A stretch of 64,000 nucleotides of DNA from Pseudomonadota bacterium (GTDB lineage: Bacteria > Pseudomonadota > Alphaproteobacteria > Dongiales > Dongiaceae). Where the stretch lies: the NCBI GenBank assembly GCA_021792365.1, contig JAJYUT010000008.1, forward strand, positions 124,001 through 188,000, in the 5' to 3' direction. Under the pieces are notes generated by a model, which ran no database searches, was not told the DNA's origin, and saw nothing but the letters and a program-made list of their open reading frames with translations. This document shows positions 8,866-17,924 of the stretch, piece after piece. The translations under genes and the position numbers were made by a program. The first letter of the stretch is position 1. The number at the start of each line of letters is the position of its first letter.

Positions 8866-10464
8866 ATGGACCGCTACAAGGACGTTGCATTCGGCTGGGT
8901 GGATCGCCACATCGGCGACCTGTCGGCGTGGAATCAAGTCATCTGGCATTACGGCGAGACGGCGCTGCGGGAGTACAAATCCGCCGCCTGGTACGTCGCG
9001 CGCCTGAAGGACGAGGGCTTCGAGGTCGAAGCCGGGACCGGCGGCATGCCGACCGCCTTTCGCGCGACTTGGTCGAACGGCGCCTTGGGAAATCAGGGAC
9101 CGCGCATTGCGGCCTACGCGGAGTACGACGCGGTGCCCGGCAACTGCCAGGCCGCCGCGACCCGGAAGATGCCGCGCGCCGGCCTTTCCCCCCATGCCGG
9201 CGGCCACACCGATCCGCATTCGGCGCTCGGCATCTCGGCCCTGGGCGGGGCGCTGGCGGCCAAGGCGACGATGATTGAGCTGGGACTCAAGGGCACCATC
9301 GTGTTCTTCGGCGAGCCGGCGGAAAAGCTCCGCCTCTCCAAGCCGGTCCACGCAGCCAAGGGCTATTACGACAATCTGGACGCCGCGATCAGCTTCCACC
9401 CCACCTACATGCTGCCGCTGGTCAACACGGCGCGCTGGGACACCCATTGCGGCGCCGGCTACGCCTGCATCTACACCTTCGAGTGTCCGGAGCCGGAAGG
9501 CTGGCTCAGCGACCCGAACTCGCCGATCCCGGCCAGCCACGTGGCGGCGCGGGCGCCCGGCGCGACCGACGCCCTGTTCCACATGTTCTCGCTCACCAAG
9601 CAGACCCAGTCGAACATGCTGCCGTTCACGCAGGGCTGGTCGCTGAGCGAGGCGATCCTGACGGCGGGCCAGGCGACCGCGGACAACCTGCCGGCCCAGA
9701 TCGCGGAAATCCAGTATCTGTGGCGCACCCCGACCATCGACATGGCGGAGCAGGTGGCGCGCGTGCTGGACAACAACACGGAAGCGGCGGCCAAGGCCGC
9801 CCATTGCACCTGGAAGCGGACCTGGGTCACCCGGTCGCGGCCTGGCCTGCCCAACCACACGCTGGCGGAGGCTACCTATCGCAACATCGTGCTGGCCGGT
9901 GCGCCGAAATGGGGCGAGGACGCCATCCGCCTGGCCCGGGAGATCCAGCAGGAACTGGGCCTGACGCCGATGGACCGGCCTTATCTGGGCGCCTGCGAAA
10001 CCACCATCCCGCCCATGGAGGCAGAGATGAAGCTGCGGCATGACCTGCCGCCCTCGCAGCTCAACTCCACGTCGGACGACTACACGGAGTTCTGCTGGCA
10101 CTGCCCGACGGTGCGGTTCTACATCGCCCGGCCGATGCTCAAGGCGCCGAAAGGCTTCAGCTATCCCGCCTGGGCGATGAATGCGTTGGGCGGCCTTCAG
10201 CCCTGCATCGACCCGATGATCCGCACGGCCGCCAAGACCATCGGCGCGACGATCCTCGACCTCGTCGGGAACGGTGAAATGCTGGCGCGCGCGCAGGGTG
10301 AATGGCGCCACCGCACCGGCGGCGGGGTGGGCGGCAAGGACTGGATCGCGCCCCTGCTGCCCCGCGATTTCCGGGTGCCGCTCGACTTCCGCTGGCCGGA
10401 ATACGTCACCACGCCGCGCGGCGAGGAATGGTGGATCCCGACCAGAGGGGAGGATCGGGCATAG
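8866..10464 (+). CDS. AbgB-like M20 family amidohydrolase
   Basis: Metallopeptidase of the M20D clan resembling aminobenzoyl-glutamate utilisation protein B, which cleaves an amide bond. The ORF track begins at 8386, but the antisense of the VOC gene fills that part; the real start is the ATG at 8866 with AGGAGAT just upstream, giving 532 residues. The metal-site region is PHAGGHTDPHSALGISALGGALAAK, followed by the catalytic-Glu region IVFFGEPAEKL. The usual GHGCGHN string of M20D is replaced by AGGHTDPH. The inserted dimerisation domain fills roughly residues 200-400. Substrate unknown; acylated amino acids are typical. Confidence 0.88.
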   Translation: MDRYKDVAFGWVDRHIGDLSAWNQVIWHYGETALREYKSAAWYVARLKDEGFEVEAGTGGMPTAFRATWSNGALGNQGPRIAAYAEYDAVPGNCQAAATRKMPRAGLSPHAGGHTDPHSALGISALGGALAAKATMIELGLKGTIVFFGEPAEKLRLSKPVHAAKGYYDNLDAAISFHPTYMLPLVNTARWDTHCGAGYACIYTFECPEPEGWLSDPNSPIPASHVAARAPGATDALFHMFSLTKQTQSNMLPFTQGWSLSEAILTAGQATADNLPAQIAEIQYLWRTPTIDMAEQVARVLDNNTEAAAKAAHCTWKRTWVTRSRPGLPNHTLAEATYRNIVLAGAPKWGEDAIRLAREIQQELGLTPMDRPYLGACETTIPPMEAEMKLRHDLPPSQLNSTSDDYTEFCWHCPTVRFYIARPMLKAPKGFSYPAWAMNALGGLQPCIDPMIRTAAKTIGATILDLVGNGEMLARAQGEWRHRTGGGVGGKDWIAPLLPRDFRVPLDFRWPEYVTTPRGEEWWIPTRGEDRA

Positions 10465-10590
10465 CGATGGTTGGCATACGATTAGCGCTGCGGACGCGAA
10501 TCTGGCTTGCCGAAAGTCACGGGAGAGTTTTGAATCCCCGCGATCCGGGACTCGCGTTTGCAAGCACACCGATCCAATAGGGGGTGGAAC

Positions 10591-10998
10591 ATGGCTGCGA
10601 AGAAGGCAACGAAGAAGCGGGCTGGCAAGAAGGCGGCGAAGTCGAGAAAGGCCCGCGTGAAGTCCAAGGCCAAGGTGACGCGCAAGAAGACCGCGCGCAG
10701 GAAAGTCTCCCGCAAGAAGGTCTCCCGCAAGAAGGTCTCCCGGAAGAAGGTCGCGGGAAAGAAAGTAGCGCGGAAGGCGGGCCGGAAATCGGCGCCGAAG
10801 AAGAAAGCGGCGAAAAAGAAGACGGCGCGGAAATCGGCGCCCCGCAAGAAGGCCGCAGCGCGCAAGGCACCAAGGCCGCAGCGGCCGAGCGCGATGATGG
10901 CGCCGGAGACGCCGGTCAGCCCGGCGACGGAACCCTCGGCGCCGGGCATGCCGGGCGGGGGAGAGACCTCGACGGACGGCGAGAACTCGGGCTTCTAG
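10591..10998 (+). CDS. Histone H1-like Lys/Ala-rich DNA-binding protein
   Basis: A 135-residue, extremely basic protein: the first 95 residues are almost wholly Lys, Arg, Ala, Val and Ser in AAKK, RKK and KKV patterns. Residues about 35-60 contain KKVSR repeats; the last 40 residues switch to a Pro/Gly/acidic tail ending GENSGF. This is the look of bacterial H1-like (AlgP/HctB-type) nucleoid proteins that bind DNA through disordered cationic arms. The start at 10591 is chosen over the track's 10558 because AGGGGG lies just before it and MAAKKATKK is the usual family start. It appears monocistronic and is followed by a strong hairpin. Confidence 0.85.
   Translation: MAAKKATKKRAGKKAAKSRKARVKSKAKVTRKKTARRKVSRKKVSRKKVSRKKVAGKKVARKAGRKSAPKKKAAKKKTARKSAPRKKAAARKAPRPQRPSAMMAPETPVSPATEPSAPGMPGGGETSTDGENSGF
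10696..10755 (+). repeat. 15-bp coding tandem repeat in H1-like gene
   Basis: Four consecutive 15-bp units encode R-K-K-V-S/A. Units at 10711-10725 and 10726-10740 are identical (CGCAAGAAGGTCTCC); the outer two differ at a few bases. Identity at synonymous positions points to recent slippage or unequal crossover, so unit number may vary between strains. Confidence 0.85.
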
Positions 10999-11021
10999 GT
11001 CGGGTTCCCGGTCGCCTCCAC

Positions 11022-11048
11022 CTGACCGTCGCGCGACGCGACGGTCAG
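11022..11048 (+). terminator. Perfect 12-bp hairpin after H1-like gene
   Basis: CTGACCGTCGCG and its exact complement CGCGACGGTCAG flank a CGA triloop, starting 24 bp after the H1-like stop codon. There is no T-tract on either side, so it is either a U-less terminator, an mRNA 3'-end stabiliser, or a site bound by protein. Confidence 0.5.
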
Positions 11049-11155
11049 CAGCCTGGGCGCGTGGCGCGACGGGCGGCGTGACCCGGACGATCCTGTGAAC
11101 GGGTTGGCGTGATCGGTCCGTCGGGCGCGGCGCGAGAGGCTGCCGGCGCCTCCAT

Positions 11156-12085
11156 TCACTGTGCCGCCGCCTTAGCCCGGGCGGATCTGCGCACCTCGAC
11201 GCTGACATTCCACAGGATTGCGGCCAGCACGAGCCCACCGCCGATGAAGGTTTCGCGCGCCGGGACTTCGCTAAAGAAGATCCAGACCCAGAGCGGCGAC
11301 ATCGGAACCTCGCTGGCGCTGAGCAAGGCGGCCTGGGCGGAGGGCAGGCGGCGCGCGCCCATCGTATAGAGGCCAAGTCCGCCGCCTTGCGTCACGATGC
11401 CGAAGGCCGCAAGCCAGAGGATGTCGGTCACGGTCGCGGCGAAGGGATCGGCCATCGGGAACGCAATGATCGCCGCGGCGATGCCGGACAAGGCCGCCGC
11501 TTCCAGCATCGGTACGTCGCGGTGGCGGCGCACGATCACCGTCATGAAAGCCATGGTGGAGGTCATGAACAAGGCAGCCAGATCGCCGAGGATGTTGCCG
11601 CCGCCCATGCCGGTCGAGCCGCTCACCGTGACGATGACGCCGGCACCAGCCACCAGGCTGCCGATTATGGTGCGCCGCTCCGCCCGCTCACGGAACCACA
11701 ACCAGGCCAGGATCGCGGTGAGGAAAGGCAGCGTGGCGTAGATCACCGTCACGTTGGCGACCGTGGTGTTCTGCAGGGCGTAGAGGAACGCGATCTTGCC
11801 CGCCGCGGAGATCAAGATGAGCGCGATCCCGGCCGGGGTGAAGGCACGCCTCCAGTCGAAGCCGAAGCGGCGACGCTCGATCATGGCCAGCGCGGCGATG
11901 GACAGCGCGCCGAAGATCCCGCGCCAGAACACCACCACCCAGATGTCGATCGGCACCATTCGGGCAAAGAAGCCGGCGGTGCTCCAGGCGAGCGCGGAAC
12001 TCAGCACCAGCACGATCCCGATCGCCACGGTGCGGTCGGCGCCTGCCGAGGGGATTGGCCCGGCAGCGCCGGTCTGTTTGCTCAT
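11156..12085 (-). CDS. DMT family transporter (EamA domains)
   Basis: A 309-residue inner-membrane protein of the drug/metabolite transporter superfamily with ten hydrophobic segments in two EamA repeats. The first runs from about residue 20 (IGIVLVLSSALAWSTAGFFAR) and the second from about 165 (ILGDLAALFMTSTMAFMTVIV). The repeat-end pattern LLSASEVPMSPLWVWIFFSEVP is typical. These proteins export or import amino acids and small metabolites; the cargo cannot be told. It starts 23 bp after the 5'-nucleotidase stop on the same strand, so the two are probably co-transcribed. Confidence 0.9.
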   Translation of the reverse strand: MSKQTGAAGPIPSAGADRTVAIGIVLVLSSALAWSTAGFFARMVPIDIWVVVFWRGIFGALSIAALAMIERRRFGFDWRRAFTPAGIALILISAAGKIAFLYALQNTTVANVTVIYATLPFLTAILAWLWFRERAERRTIIGSLVAGAGVIVTVSGSTGMGGGNILGDLAALFMTSTMAFMTVIVRRHRDVPMLEAAALSGIAAAIIAFPMADPFAATVTDILWLAAFGIVTQGGGLGLYTMGARRLPSAQAALLSASEVPMSPLWVWIFFSEVPARETFIGGGLVLAAILWNVSVEVRRSARAKAAAQ

Positions 12086-12107
12086 GGAGTGTTCAGATGC
12101 TCGCCTG

Positions 12108-13634
12108 CTATTGCGCCAGCCGCACCCGTCCCTCGACCTTCGGTGCGATTGTGCCCGCCTTGGCGATGTAGGACATCACGTCTTCCGCCAGCAGCTTCCC
12201 CTCCAACGCGCCCAGGATGACCTCGCCGTCCGCCAGCATGGTGTAGCCATCGCCGCCGTTCAGCATGAAGTCGTTGGTCGCGAGCCGGTATTTCGCCGCC
12301 GGATCGAGCGGCTTGCCGCCGACCTCCACCGCGACGACGCGGCTGCCGGCGGGCTTCCCGAGATCGACCTGCATGGTGAGGCCGGAGACCTGCGGGAAGC
12401 GGCCGGCGCCTTCCTCGACCTGCGACACGCCATGCTCCAGCGCCGCCAGCAAGGTCAGGCCCGTGACCTCGATCAGGACGGTCGTGTTGCCGAAGGGCAG
12501 CTCCGTCAGCACATCGCGGCGCAGCAATTTGGTGCCGGCGGGATATTCCTTGTTGCCGCGGATGCCGCCGCCATTGGCGAGGCCGACATCGGCGCTGACC
12601 GCAGCCCGCATCGCATCGGCGATCAGGTTGCCGATCGCGGCCTCGCCGCCACGTACCGTCGGGCGGCGGCTGTCCAGCGGGGTCTCGGTCGTGCCGATCG
12701 CGACGTCCAGCTCCTTGGCCAGCTGCGCCTCGAATTCCTTGGTCTTGGCCGCTGCCGCCGCGCTCGGTTCCACGTTCGCGGTGTCGATCAGGCGGAAGTT
12801 GGGCCACCATTTGACGCTGCGCCTCCCGTCGCCTTCCTCCAGTTCGATGGCGAGATCGATGGCGGTCACGAATTCGCCCTGCTCCTTCGATTCGGCCAGC
12901 AGGGTCTTGCCGTCGAAGAAGATGTTGAGGTCGTGATCATCGGCCGAGAGGATGATGTCTGCCGCCCGGCTGTCGAACAAGGCGCGGTCCTTGGAGCGGC
13001 TGGCATGCGCGACGGCGATGACGAGATCGGCGCCCTGCGCGCGCAGCTTGCCCGCTTCGGCGATGCCCGTGTCCACCGTGGGCAGCAGGACGAGATCTCC
13101 AGGCGACGACTTCTCCTTGGAATCATCCGCAGCGAGGCCGACCACGCCGACCTTAACGCCGCCGAACTCGAACATCCTGGTGGCGACGAAGCCGGGCAGG
13201 GGCTTGCCGTCCGGGCCCTGCAGATTGGCGGCGAAGAGCGGGAACTTGGCTTCGCTCATCCGCTCGCGGAAGACCTCCGGCCCGAAGTCGAACTCGTGGT
13301 TGCCGGGCACGAAGATATCCGGCGGCGCGATGTTCAGCAATTCGATCACATGACGGCCATGGTCGAAACCGGACATCAGCGAAGGCGACAGGGTGTCGCC
13401 GGCATGGACGTAGAGGAGGTGGCCGCCCTTGGCGCGCTCCTGCTCCACGACGCCGGCCAGGCGCGCAAAACCGCCGCGCGGGCCGGCGCCCTCCATCTTA
13501 TCGATGTCGTTGACCAGCAGCAGGGTGAGGTTGACCTGCTCCGCGCGCGCTGGCAGCGCCGCCAGCAGGGCGAGGCACGCGCCTGCAACCAGGCGTCTGG
13601 GGAGACGAAAGAGATGGTGGCTCTGCCCAGGCAT
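12108..13634 (-). CDS. Periplasmic 5'-nucleotidase / metallophosphoesterase
   Basis: A 508-residue UshA-family protein. A Sec signal peptide covers about residues 1-31 (RLVAGACLALLAALPARA), followed by the two-metal phosphoesterase domain (HAGDTLSPSLMSG, PGNHEFDFG) and the C-terminal 5'-nucleotidase substrate domain (ANGGGIRGNKEYPAG, NGGDGYTML). It should dephosphorylate nucleotides or related esters outside the inner membrane. The first metal motif is NDID where the family normally has ND-x-H, so one metal-binding His is replaced by Asp. It leads a probable operon with the DMT transporter. Confidence 0.9.
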   Translation of the reverse strand: MPGQSHHLFRLPRRLVAGACLALLAALPARAEQVNLTLLLVNDIDKMEGAGPRGGFARLAGVVEQERAKGGHLLYVHAGDTLSPSLMSGFDHGRHVIELLNIAPPDIFVPGNHEFDFGPEVFRERMSEAKFPLFAANLQGPDGKPLPGFVATRMFEFGGVKVGVVGLAADDSKEKSSPGDLVLLPTVDTGIAEAGKLRAQGADLVIAVAHASRSKDRALFDSRAADIILSADDHDLNIFFDGKTLLAESKEQGEFVTAIDLAIELEEGDGRRSVKWWPNFRLIDTANVEPSAAAAAKTKEFEAQLAKELDVAIGTTETPLDSRRPTVRGGEAAIGNLIADAMRAAVSADVGLANGGGIRGNKEYPAGTKLLRRDVLTELPFGNTTVLIEVTGLTLLAALEHGVSQVEEGAGRFPQVSGLTMQVDLGKPAGSRVVAVEVGGKPLDPAAKYRLATNDFMLNGGDGYTMLADGEVILGALEGKLLAEDVMSYIAKAGTIAPKVEGRVRLAQ

Positions 13635-13705
13635 GTTTCCCTCCCATCGGTTGCCGCGATGGGAGTCTTACCCCGCCCATTGCGGCATGCGCAACGTCGA
13701 GGTGC

Positions 13706-14944
13706 CTACGCCAGCGCCTGATCCAAAGCTGTCAGCAACCGTTCGATGTCGCGGTCGTCGTTGTAGTGGGCAAGCCCGATGCGCACTACGCCGTCTTCCG
13801 CCGTCAGGCCCAGAGCCTTGACTAGGCGAGCTGCCCAGAAATCGCCGTGGCCGATGGCAATCTGCCGCGCGTTAAGGCTGGCCACGATATCGGCGGATGG
13901 CCGGCCCGGCACGTAGAAGGCGATGACCGGCGCAAGCCGCCCGTCGCTGCTCGGCCGGCGGCCCACGATGCGCACGCCTGGGCGGGACTGCAGGAACGAG
14001 GTCACGTTATCCGCCAGCCGTGCTTCGTGCGCCGCGATCAGCGCGTAGAGCCGCTGCAGGCGAGCGTGGAGGGAATTGGCCGGCTCCAGCCTGTGGTGGG
14101 CGTGCAGCGCGTCGAAATAATCCGCGATGCCGACGCAGCCGGCGGCAAGCTCATGATTGGGCCCGCCGGGCAGGAACTTGTAGGCGACGTTGTCATCGGT
14201 GATGAAGGCGTGGTTCTGGTTGCGCGCCTCGTTCAGGAGCGCCCGCTTTCCGTAGAGCACCGATTGGTGCGGGCCGCAGAGCTTGTAGAGGCTGAAGACA
14301 TAGAAGTCGCAATCCAGCGCCTTGACGTCGACCGGGAAGTGCGGCGCGTAGGCCGTGCCATCGACGAAGGCGAGGGCTCCGGCCGCATGGATCTTTTTCA
14401 CCAGGGCCGGCACGTCATGCACGATAGAGGCGACGTTGGAGCAATGGGTGAACGCGACCAGGCGCGTGCGGGCGGACAGCAGGTCATCCAGCATCTCGTA
14501 GCGCAGGGCGCCGGTCCCGCGGTCCACTTGCCACTCGCGGATCACGATGCCGAATTCCTCCAACCTCCGCCAGGCGCCGACATTGGCCTCGTGGTCCTGC
14601 TCGGTCACGATGACTTCGTCGCCTGCCGTGAAGAGCGGTCGCAGCGCCTGCGCCATCAGATAGACGTGCATTGTCGTGGAGGGGCCGAGCACGATCTCGT
14701 CGTGGTCGGCATTGATGAACTCCGCCATCAGGCGCTTGCCGTGCGTGATCCGCTCGGTGGCCCGGCGCGAGGAGGCGAAGTGCCAGTTCGGCTGGACCTG
14801 CGTCTCGCTCATGTAGTCGCGCGTGCGCTCGATCACCTGGCGCGGCACATAGGTGCCGCCGGCATTCTCCACGAACACCCAGCCGTCGGCGAGCGGCGGG
14901 AACTGGTCGCGGACAAAGGCGGTGTCGAGAATCATGGCGTTCAA
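13706..14944 (-). CDS. Class V aminotransferase-fold PLP enzyme
   Basis: A 412-residue fold-type I PLP enzyme of the SufS/CsdA-like class V group. Visible are the N-terminal FVENAGGTYVP, the His stacking on PLP in TEQDHEANVGAWRRLEE, the PLP Asp region AFVDGTAYAPHFP, and the Schiff-base Lys in FYVFSLYKLCGPHQ. The loop that carries the persulfide Cys in true desulfurases reads IAIGHGDFWAARL, with no Cys, so sulfur transfer is unlikely; a lyase or epimerase-like role is possible. Its start overlaps the stop of the upstream class I/II aminotransferase by 4 bp. Confidence 0.87.
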   Translation of the reverse strand: MNAMILDTAFVRDQFPPLADGWVFVENAGGTYVPRQVIERTRDYMSETQVQPNWHFASSRRATERITHGKRLMAEFINADHDEIVLGPSTTMHVYLMAQALRPLFTAGDEVIVTEQDHEANVGAWRRLEEFGIVIREWQVDRGTGALRYEMLDDLLSARTRLVAFTHCSNVASIVHDVPALVKKIHAAGALAFVDGTAYAPHFPVDVKALDCDFYVFSLYKLCGPHQSVLYGKRALLNEARNQNHAFITDDNVAYKFLPGGPNHELAAGCVGIADYFDALHAHHRLEPANSLHARLQRLYALIAAHEARLADNVTSFLQSRPGVRIVGRRPSSDGRLAPVIAFYVPGRPSADIVASLNARQIAIGHGDFWAARLVKALGLTAEDGVVRIGLAHYNDDRDIERLLTALDQALA

Positions 14945-16092
14945 GCGCGCGCCCGCCCGGGGCGTTCCGCCTTGCCCAGCATCCTCAGGAAACGCGAGAC
15001 GCGCGCGAGGCCTTCCTCCAGCACGTCGCGACTGTTGGCATAGCCGATCCGCACCGTGCCCTCCATATCGAGGGCACTGCCGGGCGTGAACATGACCCCT
15101 TCCGCTTCCAGCAGGCGGACGCAGAACTCGCGCGAGGGCATATCGAAATCGTATTTCAGCAAGGCAACGGTACCGGCCTTCGGCTTCACGTAGGAGATCG
15201 ACGGCTCCTCGGCCACCCAGCGGTCGAGGATCGCGAGATTGCTGCGCACGATGGCGCGATTGCGGGCGAGGATCGCGTCGCGGTGTTCCAGCGCGATGGA
15301 TGCGAAATGGTCATCCAGCATGGCGACGCTGATCGTGTTGTAGTCGCGGTGGATCGACACGGCGCGGATCAGGTCGGCCGCGCCGACGATCCAGCCCAGC
15401 CTGAGGCCGGCCAGCGAGAAGGCCTTGGACATGCTGCCGGTGCTGATCCCCCGCTCGTAGAGGTCGGCCATCGAGACGGTGAGTTCGTCACCCTCCTGGT
15501 CGACGCCGCGATAGACCTCGTCGCACAGCACGTAGGCGCCGCAGCCGGCCGCCATGTCGGCGACCTGCTGCATCATGCCGCGATCCATCAGCGAGCCCGT
15601 CGGGTTGTTCGGGTTGGTGATGGTGATCAGCTTGGTGTTGGGCGTGATGAGGCGTCGCATCTCGTCGAGATCGGGCAGAAAGCCGTTCTCCGCACGCAGC
15701 TTGTGGATCTGCACGTCGGCGCCATAGCTTTCCGGGATCGAGTAGTGCTGCTGATAGGTCGGCACCACCGCGATCACGCGGTCGCCCGGCTCCACCAAGG
15801 CCGCGTAGACCAGCGCATTCGCGCCGATCGCGCCATGGGTGATGACGACGTTCTCTTTCTTCTGGGCGGCATAGAGGGCCGCCACGTTGCCGCGCAGCCG
15901 GTCGCTGCCCTCGATCGCGCCATAGGTAAGCTTGAGCGGCAGCAATTCGTCCAGAATGGCGTCGCGCTTGCCGGCGAGGTCGAGCAGTTGCGCAACGGTC
16001 AGCGATTCGACGCAGGTTTCGGCGAGGTTGTAGGCGCATTGCGTCTCGTACTGGTTCATCCAGATTTCGACGCCAAAGGGTTTGATCTTCAT
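14941..16092 (-). CDS. Class I/II aminotransferase-fold PLP enzyme
   Basis: A 383-residue fold-type I PLP protein. Key strings are the substrate-side LTYGAIEGSDRLRGNVAALY, the conserved ITNPNNPTGS, the PLP Asp in VLCDEVYRGVDQ, and the Schiff-base Lys in STGSMSKAFSLAGLRLGW. The N-terminus (FGVEIWMNQYETQCAYNLAETC) recalls capreomycidine-synthase-like members, but that is memory rather than alignment. It overlaps the next PLP gene by 4 bp and starts 15 bp after the pyrE stop, so all three form an operon. The two PLP enzymes may work in sequence on one amino acid. Confidence 0.87.
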   Translation of the reverse strand: MKIKPFGVEIWMNQYETQCAYNLAETCVESLTVAQLLDLAGKRDAILDELLPLKLTYGAIEGSDRLRGNVAALYAAQKKENVVITHGAIGANALVYAALVEPGDRVIAVVPTYQQHYSIPESYGADVQIHKLRAENGFLPDLDEMRRLITPNTKLITITNPNNPTGSLMDRGMMQQVADMAAGCGAYVLCDEVYRGVDQEGDELTVSMADLYERGISTGSMSKAFSLAGLRLGWIVGAADLIRAVSIHRDYNTISVAMLDDHFASIALEHRDAILARNRAIVRSNLAILDRWVAEEPSISYVKPKAGTVALLKYDFDMPSREFCVRLLEAEGVMFTPGSALDMEGTVRIGYANSRDVLEEGLARVSRFLRMLGKAERPGRARA

Positions 16093-16107
16093 GGGACTCG
16101 TTCGACC

Positions 16108-16800
16108 TCAGTCCTTGCCGGCCGGCGTCGTCCCGCCATGCGCAGCGGACCATGCTTCCGGGTTCTCGAGGAAGGAGCGCACATCCTTCGCCTCATCGGC
16201 GTTAAGGTGGCCGAGATCACCGGCGGCCTGCAGCACGTCCCACCAGGTGGCGAGGCCGATCAAATTGACCCCCTGCGCCTTCAGGTCGTCAAGCGCCTGC
16301 GGGAAGATGCCGTAGTGGAAGACGACCAGTGCGTGGCTGACCTGGCCGCCGGCATTGCGGATGGCGTTGATGAAGTTGAGCTTGCTGCCGCCGTCGGTCG
16401 CCAGGTCTTCCACCAGCAGGGTGCGCGCACCTTCCGGCAGCACGCCTTCGATCTGCGCATTGCGACCGAAGCCCTTCGGCTTCTTCCGGATATAGGCCAT
16501 GGGCAGGCCGAGCTTGTCGGCGATCCAGGCGGCATAGGGGATACCGGCGGTCTCGCCGCCCGCGATCACGTCCAGGCTTTCCACTCCGATCTCGCGCCAG
16601 ATCGCCTCGATCGCGTATCCGGTGATGAGCGTACGGGCGCGTGGGAAGCCGATCACCTTGCGGCAATCGACATAGACCGGGCTGGCGCGGCCGGAGGTGA
16701 GGATGAAGGGATCGTTCGGCCGCATGAGGACGGCGCCAATCTCCAGCAGAATGCGCGCAACGGCGGGGCCGGACGGGCCGGCAGTACCCGGATTGGTCAT
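16108..16800 (-). CDS. pyrE: Orotate phosphoribosyltransferase
   Basis: Transfers the phosphoribosyl group of PRPP to orotate to make OMP in pyrimidine synthesis. The 230-residue protein has the N-terminal LTSGRASPVYVDCRKVIG, the catalytic-Lys loop YIRKKPKGFGRNAQIEG, and the PRPP-binding motif TLLVEDLATDGGSKLNFI, the type I PRTase signature. It is the first gene of a three-gene unit with two PLP enzymes, an unusual partnership. The 347-bp upstream region separates it from a divergent enoyl-CoA hydratase gene. Confidence 0.94.
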   Translation of the reverse strand: MTNPGTAGPSGPAVARILLEIGAVLMRPNDPFILTSGRASPVYVDCRKVIGFPRARTLITGYAIEAIWREIGVESLDVIAGGETAGIPYAAWIADKLGLPMAYIRKKPKGFGRNAQIEGVLPEGARTLLVEDLATDGGSKLNFINAIRNAGGQVSHALVVFHYGIFPQALDDLKAQGVNLIGLATWWDVLQAAGDLGHLNADEAKDVRSFLENPEAWSAAHGGTTPAGKD

Positions 16801-17147
16801 GGTGATCTGTCTCCGAACGGGCGACGTGGCATGGTTCTAGCGGTTCGACCAGTATTCATGCAATTGTTAACCCGCCAGCGGCGGCGCTGCGTGCTATGGG
16901 CTGCCGCAACACCCTGGGTTGAACAGAGCAGGATCGCGAATGGCATCTGTGCCGGGCTTCCTTGCGTGCGAGGTATTCGGGAGCGCCAGCATCGATGGCG
17001 CGGAGCCGCCGAGACGGTGTCGGATTCGGCCACGGCGGCTGGCCGGCATCTGTCGAGCGGATGGATCGCCCGCTGCCCCGATTCGCCGCGCGCAAACCAT
17101 CATGACTGAAGCATGACGCCGCCCCAGCCGTCTCACGAGGTGCGCGG
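16801..17147. other. Intergenic region without a supported gene
   Basis: This 347-bp stretch separates divergent pyrE and an enoyl-CoA hydratase homologue and must hold both promoters. The short ORFs listed here have no recognisable protein sequence. An AT-rich patch (CAATTGTTAA near 16861) is the most promoter-like part, but I cannot assign hexamers with confidence. Confidence 0.5.
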
Positions 17148-17924
17148 GTGAGCGCCGTCGTGATCGAACGCAGCGACGACGCCGCGCTGGCGACGATTCG
17201 CCTCAACAGGCCCGACAAGCGCAATGCGCTGACGCTCGCCATGTGGGGCGCGCTCGAGCAGGCTTGCAGATCGCTCGAGCGGGACGACCAGGTGCGCTGT
17301 GTCGTGGTGCGCGGCGCCGGCGGCAATTTCGCGGCCGGCGCTGATCTCGTGGAGTTCCAGACGCTGCGCGCAAGCACGGACCAGGCAGAAGCCTATGGCA
17401 AGCAGATGATCGCGGCGCTCAGCGCATTGCGCGACTGCGGGCATCCGACCATCGCGGCGGTCGAGGGCCTGTGCGTCGGCGGCGGCCTCGAGATCGCGCT
17501 GATGTGCGACTTGCGCCTCGGCGCCGCGGACAGCCGCTACGGCATACCGATCCAGAAGGTCGGCGTCGCAATGCCCTATCCGGAACTGGCGATTTTGACG
17601 CAAATGCTTGGCCGCCCGATCATGCTGACGCTGCTGCTGGAAGGCCAGTTGCACGACGCTCCATGGGCGGAGAAACATGGCCTCATCACCCGGATATCCG
17701 CGGATCTGGAGACCGACTTGACGGCCACGCTCGCGCGCATCCTGGCCGGTTCTCCCGTATCGCATCGCCACCACAAGCACTTCACGCAGCGCGCTGTCGA
17801 CCTGCTACGGTCGCTTGATCCGGAGGACGTGCGGCGCTCCTATGCCGCCGTGGACGCGGAGGATTATCGCGAAGGGATCAGCGCTTTTCTCGAACGTCGC
17901 GCGCCCAAATTCGCCGGCAGGTGA
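17148..17924 (+). CDS. Enoyl-CoA hydratase/isomerase family protein
   Basis: A 258-residue crotonase-fold protein with a GTG start. The two oxyanion-hole segments are present: RGAGGNFAAGADLVEF and AVEGLCVGGGLEIALMCDLRLGA. The segment that normally carries the first catalytic Glu reads SRYGIPIQKVGVAMPYPELA, with no Glu at the usual place, so water addition may not be its reaction; isomerase, hydrolase or lyase activity is possible. No beta-oxidation partner is adjacent. Downstream is a DUF962 gene about 100 bp away. Confidence 0.88.
   Translation: MSAVVIERSDDAALATIRLNRPDKRNALTLAMWGALEQACRSLERDDQVRCVVVRGAGGNFAAGADLVEFQTLRASTDQAEAYGKQMIAALSALRDCGHPTIAAVEGLCVGGGLEIALMCDLRLGAADSRYGIPIQKVGVAMPYPELAILTQMLGRPIMLTLLLEGQLHDAPWAEKHGLITRISADLETDLTATLARILAGSPVSHRHHKHFTQRAVDLLRSLDPEDVRRSYAAVDAEDYREGISAFLERRAPKFAGR

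Noticed and set aside
8860-11376. 838-residue minus-strand ORF
   Set aside because: Shadow of the AbgB-like and H1-like genes; the Arg/Pro-rich sequence matches no protein pattern.
13706-14944. Cysteine desulfurase (SufS) annotation
   Set aside because: The fold fits, but the persulfide Cys loop is missing, so the functional name is not supported.
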